Below are positions 37,601 through 51,652 of a stretch of 64,000 bases of DNA, one piece after another. The position numbers and the translations under genes are program-made. Origin of the DNA: Anarhynchus alexandrinus (lineage: Eukaryota; Chordata; Aves; Charadriiformes; Charadriidae); NCBI GenBank assembly GCA_008711295.1, contig VUYV01000121.1, positions 1,921,436 through 1,985,435 on the forward strand, in the 5' to 3' direction. The notes under the pieces were generated by a model. That model saw only the letters and a program-made list of their open reading frames with translations. It did no database searches and had not been told where the DNA came from. Position 1 is the first letter of the stretch; each line of letters begins with the position of its first letter.

Positions 37601-38707
37601 CCCCAACTGCACAATAACATAGGGACTGAAACAATTTAGGAGTTCTCTCTCTCTTGCGTCATATATATATAAAAATTTCACTAATGTGCTAGGTCATCAA
37701 GCTCTGATTTCCTTCCTCCTCAAATATCTATGAACAGTTGCTTGATAGTTCAAGGTCTCCAACAACTTACTGGTAATGAAGAACACCAAGTAGGAAACTA
37801 CAGCTCCTGCTGACAGGGCAGCCATGTCTAGAAGGAAGATGCCTGGTTTTGCCCACATTAAGAAGACAGTAGAAATTGGAGAGTACAGGGTGGGGGAGGA
37901 ATTGAGGACCTAGGGAATCTGCAAGTGTGCAGGTTTGCCAAATTGCACTCTGCTTCATTACTACTACCACCCCACTGTAAGAAGCTTGGGCCATAGGGCA
38001 CTAATAAAGCAGGACGCATCCAAAATACACTCTGAATTCTACAAAATATACAAAATAACTCAACAGAAATGTGGAGGCAGGATTTCTCTTTAATACGATT
38101 CAGGTTAATGTACCACACTAAGAAGATACTACGTAGAGCAGAGAGCATCTGATTTATTCATAGGAAAATGTTAGGACCTCTACTTTAAATTTCAGAAGTT
38201 CAGAATGAGTTTACTGCTGAATACATGATATGCGATGCATAATAAAAATGTACAAGTGAACACCACAGGGTATGGAAAATCCACAACATACTCAATTTTT
38301 TTTAGTAGTAGACGCAGTTTTTGTTTGATATGCACAATGACAGTGTGAAATGTCAAATAAAACAGCACCCCAAGGAACACTGTATTGATCAGATCTGAGA
38401 CTTTAAAAGTAACGATTTGTGTTGCTGAGCAGAACTGCCTGATTTATAAGCAAACTGCATAAAAAATACTTTAACTATTCAATGGAATTTGAAAATAAAA
38501 GCATCATCAGCTGCTAAGCCAAATCAACATGAGTTAATGGCGTTCAACAACAGATTTACTTTCAGTTTTATGAAGGACCACATGCAGGCCCAGTGACTGA
38601 TAAAGAATACGAAGAGCTCTGGGTTGTCTAAGTATAGACACTAAGTTCAGTACCTATAGATTTAGAAAAAAACTGTACATAACCTGAATAAACTGAATTA
38701 AATATAA
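31641..38707. other. Unique AT-rich DNA, no gene seen
   Basis: No exon, RNA gene or transposon is recognisable over about 7 kb. The sequence is AT-rich throughout. An imperfect (AATAAC)-like patch lies at 36643-36667. Open frames are short and biased to K, I, L, S and F, as expected for random AT-rich DNA. Confidence 0.6.
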
Positions 38708-40028
38708 ATGCAGTGGGTTGCTGGAGGAGGTCCTCTTGGAACACATTTCTGGACATATGAAGAAGGTATTCAAAACAGCCAGCACAAGAGTAGGTTGTGC
38801 CTGACCAACCTGATCACCTTCTAGGTGAAAATGAGTAGATTTGGGGACAAGGGGAGAGCAATAGATACCATTTACCTCAACTTTTGGAAAGCTTTTTACA
38901 CTCTCTCCCAAAAGAGCCATGTATCCGAGTGTGAATGTTACAGTCTATATACATAAACAACTACATGGATGGAAAATGGTAGGTGGGCAGGCTCAGAGAT
39001 GTCCTGGTTTGAGGACCATGACAAGAGGGCAGAGATTCATGGGTCATACCTCTGCCCTGGAAGTAGCAAGCAGAGTACTCTTGGGACCTATCTTGGGATC
39101 TATTCTCTTTCACATCTTCATCTATAACCTGGAGGAAGGAAGCCATGGAGACCACTCTCATCAGGCTTGCACATGACACCAAATTGGTGGCAGTGTCAGG
39201 GGGAGCAGCTGATGCACTCAAGGGCAGGGCTGCTCTTCAGAGGGAGAGGCTGGAAGACTGTGCCAACAGGAACCCTGCAAAATTCAGCAAGAACCACTGT
39301 CAAATCCTGCACCTGGGAAGGAGGAAGCCCTCGCAAGGACACAGGCTGCAGCCTGGTGGAGAAGGAGGATTAGGTTTTGGCAGACACTGACCTGCCTGTG
39401 TATCAGCAAGAACCCCTGGCAGCAATGAAGGCCAAAAGCATCCTGGGCTGCATTACCAGCAGCACAGCAGGTACCTGAAGGACGGTGATTCTCAGCACTT
39501 CTTACACCACCTCTAGGCTATGGCATCCAATTTTGGGGTCTCCACTACAACTCAGGCATCAATAAATTGGAACAAGTTCAGTGCAGGGCCACCAGGATGA
39601 TTGGTGTCTGGAGCACTTGCCCTGTAAGGAGAGGCTGAGGGAGTTGGGCTTGTTCAGCTTGGAAAAGAGATTGTTTTGGGAGGAGACCTAGTAGCAGCCT
39701 GGCAGTACCTATGATGAGATTATGGAAGAGACAGAGTCAGGTTGTTTGCAGTGGTGCGTGGCAGGAGGATGAGCGTCAATCAGCATAAACTGCAACTGCA
39801 TTTAAGGAAAAGCTTTTCCATCCTGGGGGTAATCTAGCAGTGGCAAAGTTTGCCCAGAGAGGTTGTGCAGTCTCCATCCGTGGATGTTTTCAAGACACAG
39901 CTGCATAAAGCCCAGATCAACTCAATCTGATCTTACAGCTGACCTTTCTTTCAACTGGAGGTTGGATTAGAAACTTCCTGAGGTCCCCTTCTAACCTGAA
40001 CTATTCTGTAACTCTATAATTCAATGAA
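38708..40028 (+). mobile_element. CR1 LINE copy A, 5'-truncated
   Basis: A CR1 non-LTR retrotransposon on the + strand. It begins in the RT region with 'ggttgctggaggaggtcct', passes 'cctgaccaacctgatcacct' at 38800-38819 and continues through the RT core and C-terminal region. It ends with 'gaggtccccttctaacctga' (39981-40000) and a degenerate ATTCT-type tail to about 40028. It is about 1.3 kb of a 4-5 kb element. It shares two blocks of perfect identity (38800-38876 and 39157-39352) with the copy at 57575-58785, while flanks and 3' ends differ strongly. Confidence 0.92.
38800..39680 (+). pseudogene. CR1 reverse transcriptase remnant, copy A
   Basis: This is the broken RT region of CR1 copy A. 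The encoded fragments include 'LGPILGSILFHIFIYNLEEG', from the RT core, and 'LAHDTKL', where the family has two adjacent aspartates; the first is histidine here, so the enzyme would be inactive. 'KFSKNHCQILHLGRRKPSQG' follows and matches the CR1 C-terminal wording. Frameshifts separate the blocks. Confidence 0.85.
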
Positions 40029-43000
40029 TCAGCTGTGTTAAGTATTACAGTCCCAAGCCTGAAGTCAGAGAGTAAATAACATTAAAAAGGCAAAACCCTC
40101 CTAGCCACTGGAAAGAGTAGCTCTTTGGATACTCCAAAACTTAGTACATCAAGGATTACATCCTTGTACAATTCCCAAAGAGAGGGTTACATTTGACTAT
40201 AGCTACCTAGAAGTTAGGCTTCTACTCTAAGCTAGTTATCTACAGCCAGCAAGGCACCTCCGAGAGGTGGTGCCTATCGTTCTTAGTTGATCAAAAGGTA
40301 TCAATCACATTCAAGCACCACAGAAGTGCTACCATTAAACTGGCAGCCAGCAGCTACTAGAAACAGGCAGGTATCATGCTGCTATCCGTAGGTAACACTG
40401 CCACTGCAGCAACACTAACGTGTGTAGCAGCGATGGATATTTTTACCTTACATACAAACATCTGTACTTTTGGGTTTTAGCCGGCTCTTGTCATTGGGAA
40501 AACATTCAGTTTCACAGACATCGCTACAGTATAACAGCTGGCAAACGTTGCCTTAGTAATTGTGACCTCTGTACCGAAAGGCGTGTATAATTGTGCTCGT
40601 AAAATGAAGCATCTGACTGCTATGTGCATGCAGATATATTACCATTAAAATGCCATTACTTTAATAGTTGCAGTGTGACAACAGCCATAAGGATTAGCAG
40701 GAGAAACCCTGCAATCATTTTCTTGGAGTTTATTTAAAATATTTTATTGTTAATAAGGTTGGAGGATAGAGCCTCCTACTAAATTAGCTAAAGAGTTTAT
40801 GAGCCTTTGCAAGCCATATATGCATTAGTTTCTGGGTTGTTAACTCAGGATAGTGTTTTAGGCTTACTGAATCTACACCACAATAAAGCTTTGTTTTCTA
40901 AAAAAAGTTAAACTCAAATTCTGACAGTCTTAAATGATTAATAAGGCTACTGTATGTTATTGATATTAAAATTTTATTTGCCTAATTCTGAAAAAAACCC
41001 ACCAAACCATCGTTTTCCAAACTAAGTCTAACACCTGTAACCCAATCAAACATTTAACATGAAAAGAGAGCCTTTTAACCAGAGGTCTGTAGCAAGTCCA
41101 TCCTTGACTGTGTTTACAGCTCATATGCAATCTGTCAGAAGGGATGCTGACCAGACATCCAGTTTCTACAGAAGTACAAACAACTCTGACAACAGTAGGA
41201 GCCTTTCAAAAAAAAAACAACCAAACTTATTACCTGAAATATGTTCCATATACAGCAGACTACAACACCTTGATTTATATTTTTATTTGTAAACTCTTTG
41301 GGCATAGGAGCATGGAGAGAAGGTGGGCATAGGCAGATTTTCACCTAAAGGAATGACTCTTCCCCCCCATTTAAGTTGTATGTTACAGTGGTTTCTAATT
41401 CTGCACACACATAGTAGCTCTTTAATTCTCTGAATACTCTGTAAAGTTTTCGACTTTTCTGAGGTATCAGAACAGAGATGATCTTCCATTCAGAAATTAA
41501 GACAACTAGACATCTCTGCCAGTATGCTCTGGGTGTGCACCAACTCTGAGAATTGATTTGTTACTATCCCAGTATCTGACTGCAGAACGACAAGGTAAAT
41601 AGCCTTAGACGGTTAGCATTCGTTTGCCTGCTCCATTTGCATAGTTGTTATTTGATCAGGAGAAAGTGCTTGAAAATGTTAAAGAACAGCATACACATGT
41701 CCTTTTTTACTGAGTTTTGTCCAATGCTTTTTGCATTTGCTGGGTTTCATTTGTTTGGGTTTTTTTTTTTATATGTCTCGTATTTTGCATAATATGTCTC
41801 ATGTATCTTGCAAAATGTTGGTTTGGTGGGAATTATCAAGTTATTAGTGCAGGATGGCCTCAGCCTGAGAGCTCAGCAGCTTCACAGATCCCCCAGAACC
41901 TGACAGCAACACACTGCAAGGACTGGTCTGTCTTTCCTCCAGTTTCTTACCTCCACATTTTCATTTTTATTTTTTAAATTTGCCTAAAGCACGTAGCATT
42001 TTCCAACTCTTTTCAAGAAATCCCTCCCTCCTCACTGCACTAGTCCATGATATCTCTCCATCCATGGCAAATTTTCATATCTCACTTTTCTCATTAATCT
42101 ATTTGAGTACCAATTTGCAGTAAGAAATTACTCAAAAGCTATATTACCACATAATGTCATTCCTACCATTTAAGTTAGTACAATCTTTCTTTTATTGAAT
42201 TAAATTTCTAGCCAAAAATACTTCCTTATTCCTTGTATCTAGGGAGAGTATTGAGGATCCTAGAAGCACTCCGTTTGTACCCAGCAAGCCTAACTGGTCT
42301 ACATGGAGTGTCACATCATGTCTAGAGCTGACAGCAGCTCACTCACTGCCATGGATAGTGAAAACACACCTCTACAAACTCACCTCCCTTCACCACGCAC
42401 TCAATCTGTATTACTAGAGTCCAGCCTCACTGATACTATAGTACAAAATCTTAGAAAGTGCTAAAACAAACAAAAAAAAATCACCTTTGAACAAGTCTGG
42501 AAAAAGCGCAAAGTCAACTGAAGTTTTCTGCTGGATTTAGAGGGCTTTTAGGTCACGACTTCTGAAGAGAAACAAATTTTCAGCTTCGCACTGCACCTAC
42601 CCCCTAGGATACAAACCCAATATTTAGTGACAAATGGAACAATGTTTGCGACCACCACCAGTTAAAGACAAAGAGAAAAAAATGCCAGACACGCATGAAC
42701 TCAAGTCTCTCCAGTGTAACATCACTACCAGAAATGCCATAGAGATATAGCGATCCCAATTGATAGAGAAAAATACTTCTAAAGGATGATACTAGATGTG
42801 TGACATTTGAGGAGTCACTCTGTTTTCCAGTCCTTTAGGAAAACTGTTTGAGATGCCTGGAAAGCGGGATATAAATAATCCCAGCTGTAATTCAGCTAGA
42901 ATTTCCAGGGGAGAGGGAACGAACTCTTCTCCCAAGTGTGGCAAAACTGCCAGCACCAAGAGCTGCAGAAGTGCCAAGGACCCTCCATCCCCCTAAACTG

Positions 43001-46000
43001 GAACCAACTGAAAAAGGACCAAGCGCACTAATTACTATCTACAAGAAAAAAGGGTATTTTCTGTTTTTCCTTTTAGCCCTGAAGAAAGGCCTTAAGGGGG
43101 CTACCATTTATACCAGGTTTTTGCTGACAGCACAGAACTGTGCTGTCTTTGTTCTGGAAGCCAAAAAATGATTTTATTCTGTGTTCCCCTGACATCCAGG
43201 AACTAGATTAAATGACACACTGAAACAAGGGTTAGTCTGGTTTTATTACTGCTCTGTGTATATGTGTGTATCTACACACACACCAGAGAAAATTAAAGTG
43301 AAATTGCTTAAGGCATTTTGGGTTTCAAGATCTTAAAATAACCAACTCTGAGTCTTTCTCCATCAGCCTTATTGTTACATTAAAACCATGCTGTTCCCAG
43401 AATATTCTTGTCATTCAACAACATCGCATTTACAGCTACCTCTCTCTCTCCTTTCCTTTCTTTATCCTCTGGTTGCCTTTCTGCTTCTCCATAACCTGCA
43501 ATATCCCTCTCCAAGGAGCAAAGCAAAACAGTTCTGTGTTGCTCAGGAAAAGGAATCCACCTCCTGGCTCCCAGCCCTGATACGAGAGCAGCCTGCACTG
43601 AACCTCACATCAAGCAAGATACTTCGCCCGCAAATTTCTCCAAGCAATGAGAAGAAAAACTAGAGCCAATAATTCACACTAAAAATATTCACATTAAAGT
43701 GACAATTAGAAGTATCCTATATAGACAGCTCTCTAACAAGACAGAAAGTAGCACAGCTGAAGAAGAATTAGAGAATAAAATGGCTGTGGAATATTCCTGA
43801 CTGGGTTAGGTTTTCAAATGTAACACTGAAATTGCTTTTATTTTCCTCAAAAGGATGCCTTCACTACCTTGCTTCTGATATCAACACGTTTTTGTACCAG
43901 AGATTTTGTTACTAATTATTTTCAAGCTTATTCTTTTTCTTTGTGGCGCCGTAAGTCCCCTCCAATTCCACATGCCGCAGCCTGCTGCTGCTCACCTGAA
44001 GCCTGCTTTCCAGAGGCTACGCACCTTTCTGGTTACCGCAGCTTTGTCACTGTAGAGGTGTTTATTGTATACATCAGGTCCTATTTCCGTCTTTCTTTTT
44101 TTAGGCATCTACAGAGAGCTGATTAAGTTTTGCTTTCCTACCTTCTCAGCAGCCCCTTAAGGTTACATAGTCTCACAAATAATTTAAGAAAAATCAAAAC
44201 CTGCTTCCAACAAGCAGAGGATGCTGAACGAAGGCTTAAACCTAAAAACTCTTTTTACTAGGTATGACTCTTTTATGCTGTCTGTGGTTCTGTCAAGGAG
44301 AAAAAGATGGTCAATAGGCACCACACAAATTAAAATTATTATTCTCATGAGAGGGGGAAAAAAAAAATAATCTATTTTGCCACCTGATAATGAGCAGATA
44401 TTTTAAAAAGCCAAAACCACACTTTTGAAATCCACAGGTTTTTTTAATATATTTTGTGAGAGTTTAATAAAATATTATGTTTAGAGATTTATGAAAGGTT
44501 CTTCCTATTCCAGCTTCAGAGGAGGGCTGAGGCGGGGCAGGGGATGAAAGAAGCAGGTACAGGATATTAGGTCCACTGTTTGAATCCGTGTTTTTCCTGG
44601 CATAACCTGAAAGCCCTACACCAGCATTCAGCCTGAAAGGGCGCTAAATAAAATCCATCTAATAAAAGACTGGCTACATATAAATTAAATTAGACAGGCA
44701 GCTTGATTGTTTTCACAAAAAGCATGAACTGGTGCATCTGTATTACCCAGAACTGCCTAACTGGTTATGTTGATGAGATCTCAAACTCACCAAACAGCAA
44801 TAGCCCCTACTCCACGTGAAAAACGTGTTCTTCCTGCGTTTTAACTAGGTACCAGTTTAAGCCATTTATAGCCCTTATAATTATTTGGGAAATTTGACTA
44901 CACAAAACATCTGATTTCTAGTTGATTTAATTAAATGTCTGTATTGCCAAATCCTTCTATGAATATGATATTCATTACCAATGGAAGGCTACATCAGATA
45001 ATGGACACTGGAGAATGAGTAAATCTTTGTGCTCACTCCTTCAAATAGGATGGATTTTTACACAACGGTTTTGCTGACACAAGGTTTTCTTCTAGAAGGT
45101 GGATCCAGAAGGAATAGCATTTCCTCAGAAACAGAAGAGACAGAATTGCTTAAAACAACTGGTATTTACACCAGAGCACTCGAGCAGTGACCCAATTCCT
45201 GAAGAACACCCCAATACGAAGAAGCGAAGCATATCCTCACAATCATAAATATACACATACAGCTCTGCACATACTTATTTACACCTATGGAGGGAGATAA
45301 AATGTTATTCCTGGGCTACCTACATGAATACTGATACATTTTTGACCTATTGGCCTATGCCTTTTTGATTCTTTTAAAATATATCCATAAAAAGGTGAGC
45401 TGTAAGCCTCAGGGAGCCACAAGACTGGAGCTCTCAACTGTGGAAAGTTTGGGAACTTCGGGGGTCATTTATCCTACAAGAGCTGGAAAGCAGAGCCCCA
45501 GCTCTTGCAGAGGCAGGATCTGTTAATTCTGAAAGTCTATTCTCACCTTGCTCAAGTTGAGGAAAGATTAAAAAAAAACAAAAACCAAACAACTAACCAA
45601 CCAAGTGTAATACACAGGCTCCAAACTCAGTAAGCTCCACTGGGACAGATTCTCCAGCTTAATGATATAATTTATCAGTCTTTACCCATGAAGTACCTAT
45701 TTACTCCAATCCCTCCAAAACAAGAAGCTTCTCTACTATCTTTTTGTTCAAGTTTGGTGGGGTTTTTTTAGAGAATAATATCTAAAGCATTGTCAACAGA
45801 AAATTACCCTGCATTTGTGAGAGAATTGTTACACTGATTTATGTCACATCCTTAAAGCTTTTAGAATCAAGAGACGAGGAGAAAAAAAATTCTCAATATG
45901 AGAATTTTCAGCTTTATTTCTAGGACTTGTATTTGTAAAAGACTTAAAGATGTTCACTATCTAATTTAATTGCCTAATTGCAAACCAAAGAAGCCCCAAA

Positions 46001-47516
46001 ATATATTTATTAAATACTGAAAACTCCTCATTGGAATTATAATTCAGTAAATGTCAAGATGAACAGAGTCCTGCATTTGAACTCCTTTTTACTTTCTGAA
46101 GAGAGTTGAATTTAGATTCTCTGCAGAGCCATACTTCTTACTTAGGAGATATTTCTGTAACTTTACATGTGGATCAGAGCAATAAATCCATAAAGTTCAT
46201 TGACTTTAGGGAATCATTTTATCAAAGTATTTCTTCTCTTCTATAGGGTGGCTTCTGTAATTAACAACAGCTCTTCTAAGGTTGTTCACTCTCCCTTTAG
46301 ATTGATTATGTACATTTATGCTTTGAAAATTTGACAAAAAGATTTTTGGAAATAATAATAATGGATATTAAAAACATTATGCAAATACTGCAAGTAACCT
46401 TTTGTGTAGCTTGCTTTCAAGCTAAGAAAATTTGCAGATTGTGTGTGAAGACCTGAAAAATGCTTTCAGTTGCTTATTATATATGTTAATAATGAAGCAA
46501 AGTGTATTTGAACATAGTTTAATAGCTAGCTATTTTTCTTCTCACAGGTATAAGGGAGGACCCTAAGACAAAGAGAGGCTCCCCATTATGGAAAAAACAC
46601 GTATACCAAAGGAGCAGGAAAGACAAGAAGGCTCATGGCAACATGTAGGTTTCTAAGAGGACTTCTCCATGGGCATTGGCATGGGATGAGTGTCCCATTA
46701 CAAGTCTCTAGGAGGATGCTGGAAAGAGACAGGCACCGTCTGGGTTCTGCCGAGGGCTGAATACTCATAGGAGGTGCCATGCAGCGACGTAATCTCATAA
46801 ATGAGATCTGCCATACCTATCTAGGAGAAATTATGTTTTAAACCTATGCCAATACAAAGACACTGGGGATACTTAAAATATTAAGAGTTCTCCATGAACA
46901 AGTTAGAGAGCATGCGAGTGTGAGTGACCAGGTAACAGAATTCCTGGGTACTTTTCACCAAGTGGGAAGCATAATTCTTCTTGTAATAAAAACCTTGCCA
47001 CATTCAGCATATCTCACTGCACGTGCACATTTATTATTTCATTGTATACAATATAGCCTATACTAGGCTGCATCATTTAACAATTCCTTCTAGGCATATT
47101 GTTCTATAGTCCTTTGACTATCTACAACTCTTCCAAAGTACCTTTAACTTTGCATCCTATTTTTGCAGCTGAAAGATCTACAATATAAAGAATATGATTT
47201 GCTGACTGTTTGTCAGCGAATTAAGTGACAAAACCAAGACTGGAACTTATGCTGCTACTTGGCAGACCAAAAATCGACTATAGATTAGGAGAATGCTCTC
47301 TCTGACATCTATCACATTTAATTTACTAGTCACAAATAAAATTTCATGATACGCCAGATGTTTCTACTATCATATTGTAGAAAGTAAACTGCAAGAAACC
47401 AAATTACAGTTTCTTAGGAGGTTTCCACCCCTTACCTGAGATAAGGCAACTGGTGATGTGTGCGCTATTAATTATCTGCAAATAGGAAGCTAAAAAGGTT
47501 AATTTAAATTCATTAT
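40029..47516. other. Unique non-coding DNA, no gene seen
   Basis: No exon, RNA gene or transposon is recognisable. A short quasi-palindrome of GT/CA lies at 43263-43280 (8-bp arms around 'tc') and another at 46792-46807 (7-bp arms around 'aa'). Regions near 44640-44720 and 44860-44950 carry AATTAAATTA-type words in otherwise unique text, possibly regulatory. Frames such as 43388-43663 (+) and 43380-43598 (-) overlap on opposite strands and are treated as chance. Confidence 0.55.
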
Positions 47517-47609
47517 TATTCTAATACTTCAAATACCACATTATTTCCCCATATGCCAATGGGTATTCTAATATTTCAAATACCACACACTTCCCCATCT
47601 GCCAATGGG
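47517..47609 (+). repeat. 47-bp tandem duplication
   Basis: Unit 1 (47517-47563) and unit 2 (47564-47609) both start 'tattctaata' and end 'gccaatggg'. They differ by a few substitutions and one single-base indel. The perfect head-to-tail join suggests a small, fairly recent duplication. Confidence 0.92.
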
Positions 47610-50600
47610 CCATGCAGGTGCTCCTACACAGAGCAAAGCAGGCAGATCAGACTGTTAAGAACAAAAACCCTCAGTTAATTTCACCAGCACCTGAAGTAAC
47701 TTCCTTTTCTATTGAGGTTTCTGTATTATGCCTTGTACCATCCTGTTCAGAACTATTTTCCGAAATCTCTCATCGATATGAATAGGATTTAGCATATAAA
47801 CAGGAGACAACAGGCCTGCTAATACTGTAGAAAATGTTTGCAGTCTTTATGTAATGAAAAAAAAATCTCATACACGGATTTTTGCTTCCTGCAGCAGCTT
47901 CATAAACTACAAGCAACTACAACTTATAGCGTGGGCAGTGCCATAACTCACAACGTATGTATTGTAATGCAGGAACTTGGAGGTGATCTTGGGTTCCTCA
48001 CCTCTATATAACTCCCTGCAGCAAAAAGCAGATCCCTTCATTCTCAAGCAATAAAAGACAAAGCAAGAGCAGTGAACTGAAATATCAACAGTTGTCTCGG
48101 TTTCCAGGATTACTACAGGAGACAATGACGGAAAGTAGAGTGATCTCAGACAGCCACTGCACAGAAGTGCCAGAGGAGAATACATGTTAGTAGGAGAGAT
48201 TAAATTGGTATCCTCAGAGATTTGCATGTAAGAGAGTTAAAAAAATCCCCTCCTGTGAAGGAGTTACACCTGACAGCGGCACCCAGAGGTCTCCTACACA
48301 GCCTGTGAGCACCCTAGGAAAAGCCCTGGGAATCTGGCACATCTAAGGTTCACACAAAACCCAACTGGCTGCATACAAAAGGACTAAACAGGGGCTTTGC
48401 CTTTTAAAAACCTTGGCCCAAGTATTGGCAGGATTATCTTATATCAATAATTAATGTAATTAATGGGCAGCATACATGCCTGTACCGAGTCTCTGTGGAA
48501 GATGCTACTACTGTATTTGTGATTTTTTTGCTTTGCACTCCAAAAATAAATGTAACCTTAGGGTCTAAAAGAGACACTGTGGCTATAATTTATTCATTAT
48601 TTGCATTTTAAAAAAAAGGGAGTATTTACAACGCTAAGAATGTGAGGTAAACAATTAAGGTGGTGCTGCTGTTTACTGTTGCTTAGGGGTGATAGAGCAC
48701 GCAGTGCATGACATGAGCAATTACCAGACCTTGGTTAAGATTTCTGTGCTGGCATACAAAGGTCTCTGTCTTGATTTGAAGCAACCATCCAAAAATAAAT
48801 ACTGTAAGAATTAGTTGCCAAATCTAGCAAAGCCCAAAGCTTAATTGAGCAATACTTACAGAGAGAGACCGAAACAGGGCAGCCCACAGTTAAGAGGTTT
48901 ACACATAACCAGCAAAGACATTAAGCCGTTTTCTTTACTCCAGAATGATATAAGAGACATTATAAACACTGCAGCTGTGGTGCCTGTAACGTAGCAACTC
49001 TATGTCTAGACACAAGAGAAATTTATTTTTTCCTTTCAAACACTTCTCTCATCCCTAATCTCTAACCCAATTGCTCTTCAATTCTTTCCCAGTGCTAACT
49101 CAAGTCATGAGAGAACAAACATTCAAAATTTCTCCTTTTCTAATTAAAGAGGGCTTGTCTTATATTGCTATGAAGACACCTTCTGCCCCCTCCCAGGAAG
49201 CCTGATGGTCTCCGTTTCAAGAGATCATCAAACTCAAACAGGACAAATGAGTTCCTGAGTCTTTGTTCCTCTTTCTTCTCTACAGTAATTAAAACTGGCA
49301 GACAGAAAGAATGCTCAGGTTGACTTTCTTTTATTAGGGTCAGCTAATTAAACCATGATATTTTGAAAGTACCTATCACTTTCATATCAGAGGAGGAAAT
49401 TTTTCAAAATATCTTCAGAACTCAGGGCTTCAAGAAACAATGATTAAAAATCTTATATATTTAGGACCCTGAGTCCTACTAACAAGGAACATGCGTCCAG
49501 CTTCTAAGGTCACAATTTTGCACCTGCTAAAAGATAGGAAAAGTCATAGGACATTCTAAGGGCAAGTCTTCCACTTGTTAAGGACGTGCAAATCCCATGC
49601 CCACTGGCAGGGTAGGTGGTTAACATGTAACCAAATTCTGCTTGACTCCCATACAGAGCCGCCCTTCTACCAGGCCTCAACCCTCTCCCCAGCAGCTCTT
49701 CATGATGACAGGCAGCACCCCAGCAGAACTGTTTACAGACCAGGCTCAAAGCTAATTTATAAATTGTGAGAGTAAATTTACATTCCAAAAATTGCACAAA
49801 AGCGTTTTTCATCTATTAACAGAACTGTGCTGTGTTTACTCAAAATACTCGGAGTAAGCCTTTTCCCCAGCAGACACGGAGGCGCAGCTCCACGGAAGTT
49901 AATGGAGCCGGACTGATTGACACCAGTGGAGAAGCTAGCGCAGGATTTGACTGTTTCAATACTAAACAGGTTTCATTTGGACTTTAATTTCAACACACTG
50001 CACCTCCCCTCAGGCACTCATTTGATATCCTGCATGGCTAATTTGTACTAAACATAAAATATGCACGTTTGCTGTTGTCTACGGGACTGAAATATTCAAC
50101 CTATCCATGCATGCTAAAGTCAGGCTCCTCTGTACACTCCAGTGCCATAAGAATATGCTATAATAGGTATACCTGTGCATTTGGGAACGCACCTGAAAAT
50201 TTATAAAAACATTTTCAACTGCTTACTGAGTCTTTAATTGCAGGCACTGATGTGTTTACTCCCCATGCGATCACACAACAATTAAAAAAATCTATTTGCA
50301 CGCCTACAAATTCTGCATTTTAGCACATTCTTATTTCAATAAGAACTCAAATCCCACCTGAGCAGGGCAGGAAAACTTCTTGCCTAAGGTATTTTTTCTA
50401 AAATGAGAAAAACTGGAAGTAAATAAAAACCAAAGCTCCTGAGCTACACCTTTCCTTGCCATCATACGAGCCGAGCACGCTCTAAGCCCTGGGAATTACA
50501 TTTCTATCGGAGGCAGAGACAAAGTCAAATGAAACAGCCTAATGCCAAGCAGCACTGCCACCTGGCCAAGAGCTGCAGCATCCTGTCTGTTGGGTTATCT

Positions 50601-51616
50601 GGCTGCTACAAGGCAAAGGCAGGCAACCTGCTCCTCCTGTTTGCAGTTTGCTGCATTTTGGTTATGCTAGGTTAAAAGCAAGGGGGGTTATGCACTCGCA
50701 TCGGAAACAAAACGTACAGCTGTACCTGGTCTGTGTAGGCAAGAAAGTAAAATTCAAACTTTTAAATTAGGGAAATGATTATTTTGCACCAAATTTGCTT
50801 CCTTGCAAATTCCCTCCCAACAGTAGCCATAAAAATTCTGTCTGAAGAAAATATAATTCACAGGTCAGATTGAAAAATCCCAAGCATTAAACTCTCAGAA
50901 GCAGCCCCAACCTTATCCAGGCATCCAATATTCAGAGGAGAAGCCAAGGGGAATCCGTCCCCTGTTCCTTCTGGTGTGTAACCTGACCATCACCTGAATC
51001 ACTCAATAGCCCCGAGGTGCCTTGGCTAACTATTTCTTGCCTACTATAATCAGGATAAACANTGAGCATGACAAAATATTGCAATTGGCCCTGCCAATTC
51101 CACTGTGCTGCCAGGAAGCCCTATCATCACTCCAAGCTCAGGGAACGGAGCGAACCTGGGACTTAGCGCTTCCCAATAACACAAGCACCTCCAAAACACA
51201 TCCCTTAGTTTGGATGCTTAGGGAACAGGATAGGTTTAACACTGGCCAAAGACGCAGACTTTACAATCGACTTCCCAATGGCCTCGAATGAGTCATTTTA
51301 AGTACAATCTTTGGCTCCTCCCCTACTTCAGCTTCCTTTTTCAAATCTCATATGGCATTAAGTTTGGATCTGACACTTTTGAAAAGCAGGAACTGTACTG
51401 CTTCTGGCTCAATTCCTTGCAGTAAAGGCACAGGTGAGATTTGACAGAGGGTATTGTATTTATCCTTGCAATAACTGGAAACTGCTTAATGACTAAAATG
51501 TTAAGACTGCCAAAATGAGGCAGCTAGAATAAGGACTCGAGAATGGCAAATTCAAGAGAGGAAGGCCTGAGCCTGAAAAGAAAGTCTGCAAAGGTGGAAA
51601 TGCACGTGGAGAAAAA

Positions 51617-51652
51617 TCTCAGCCAGCTCCTGCTGGCTCCTGCTGGCTGAGA
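51617..51652. other. Hairpin, 11-bp perfect arms
   Basis: 'tctcagccagc' (51617-51627) pairs exactly with 'gctggctgaga' (51642-51652). The loop and right arm hold two direct copies of 'tcctgctggct', so one arm may have arisen by duplication followed by template switching. Confidence 0.8.
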
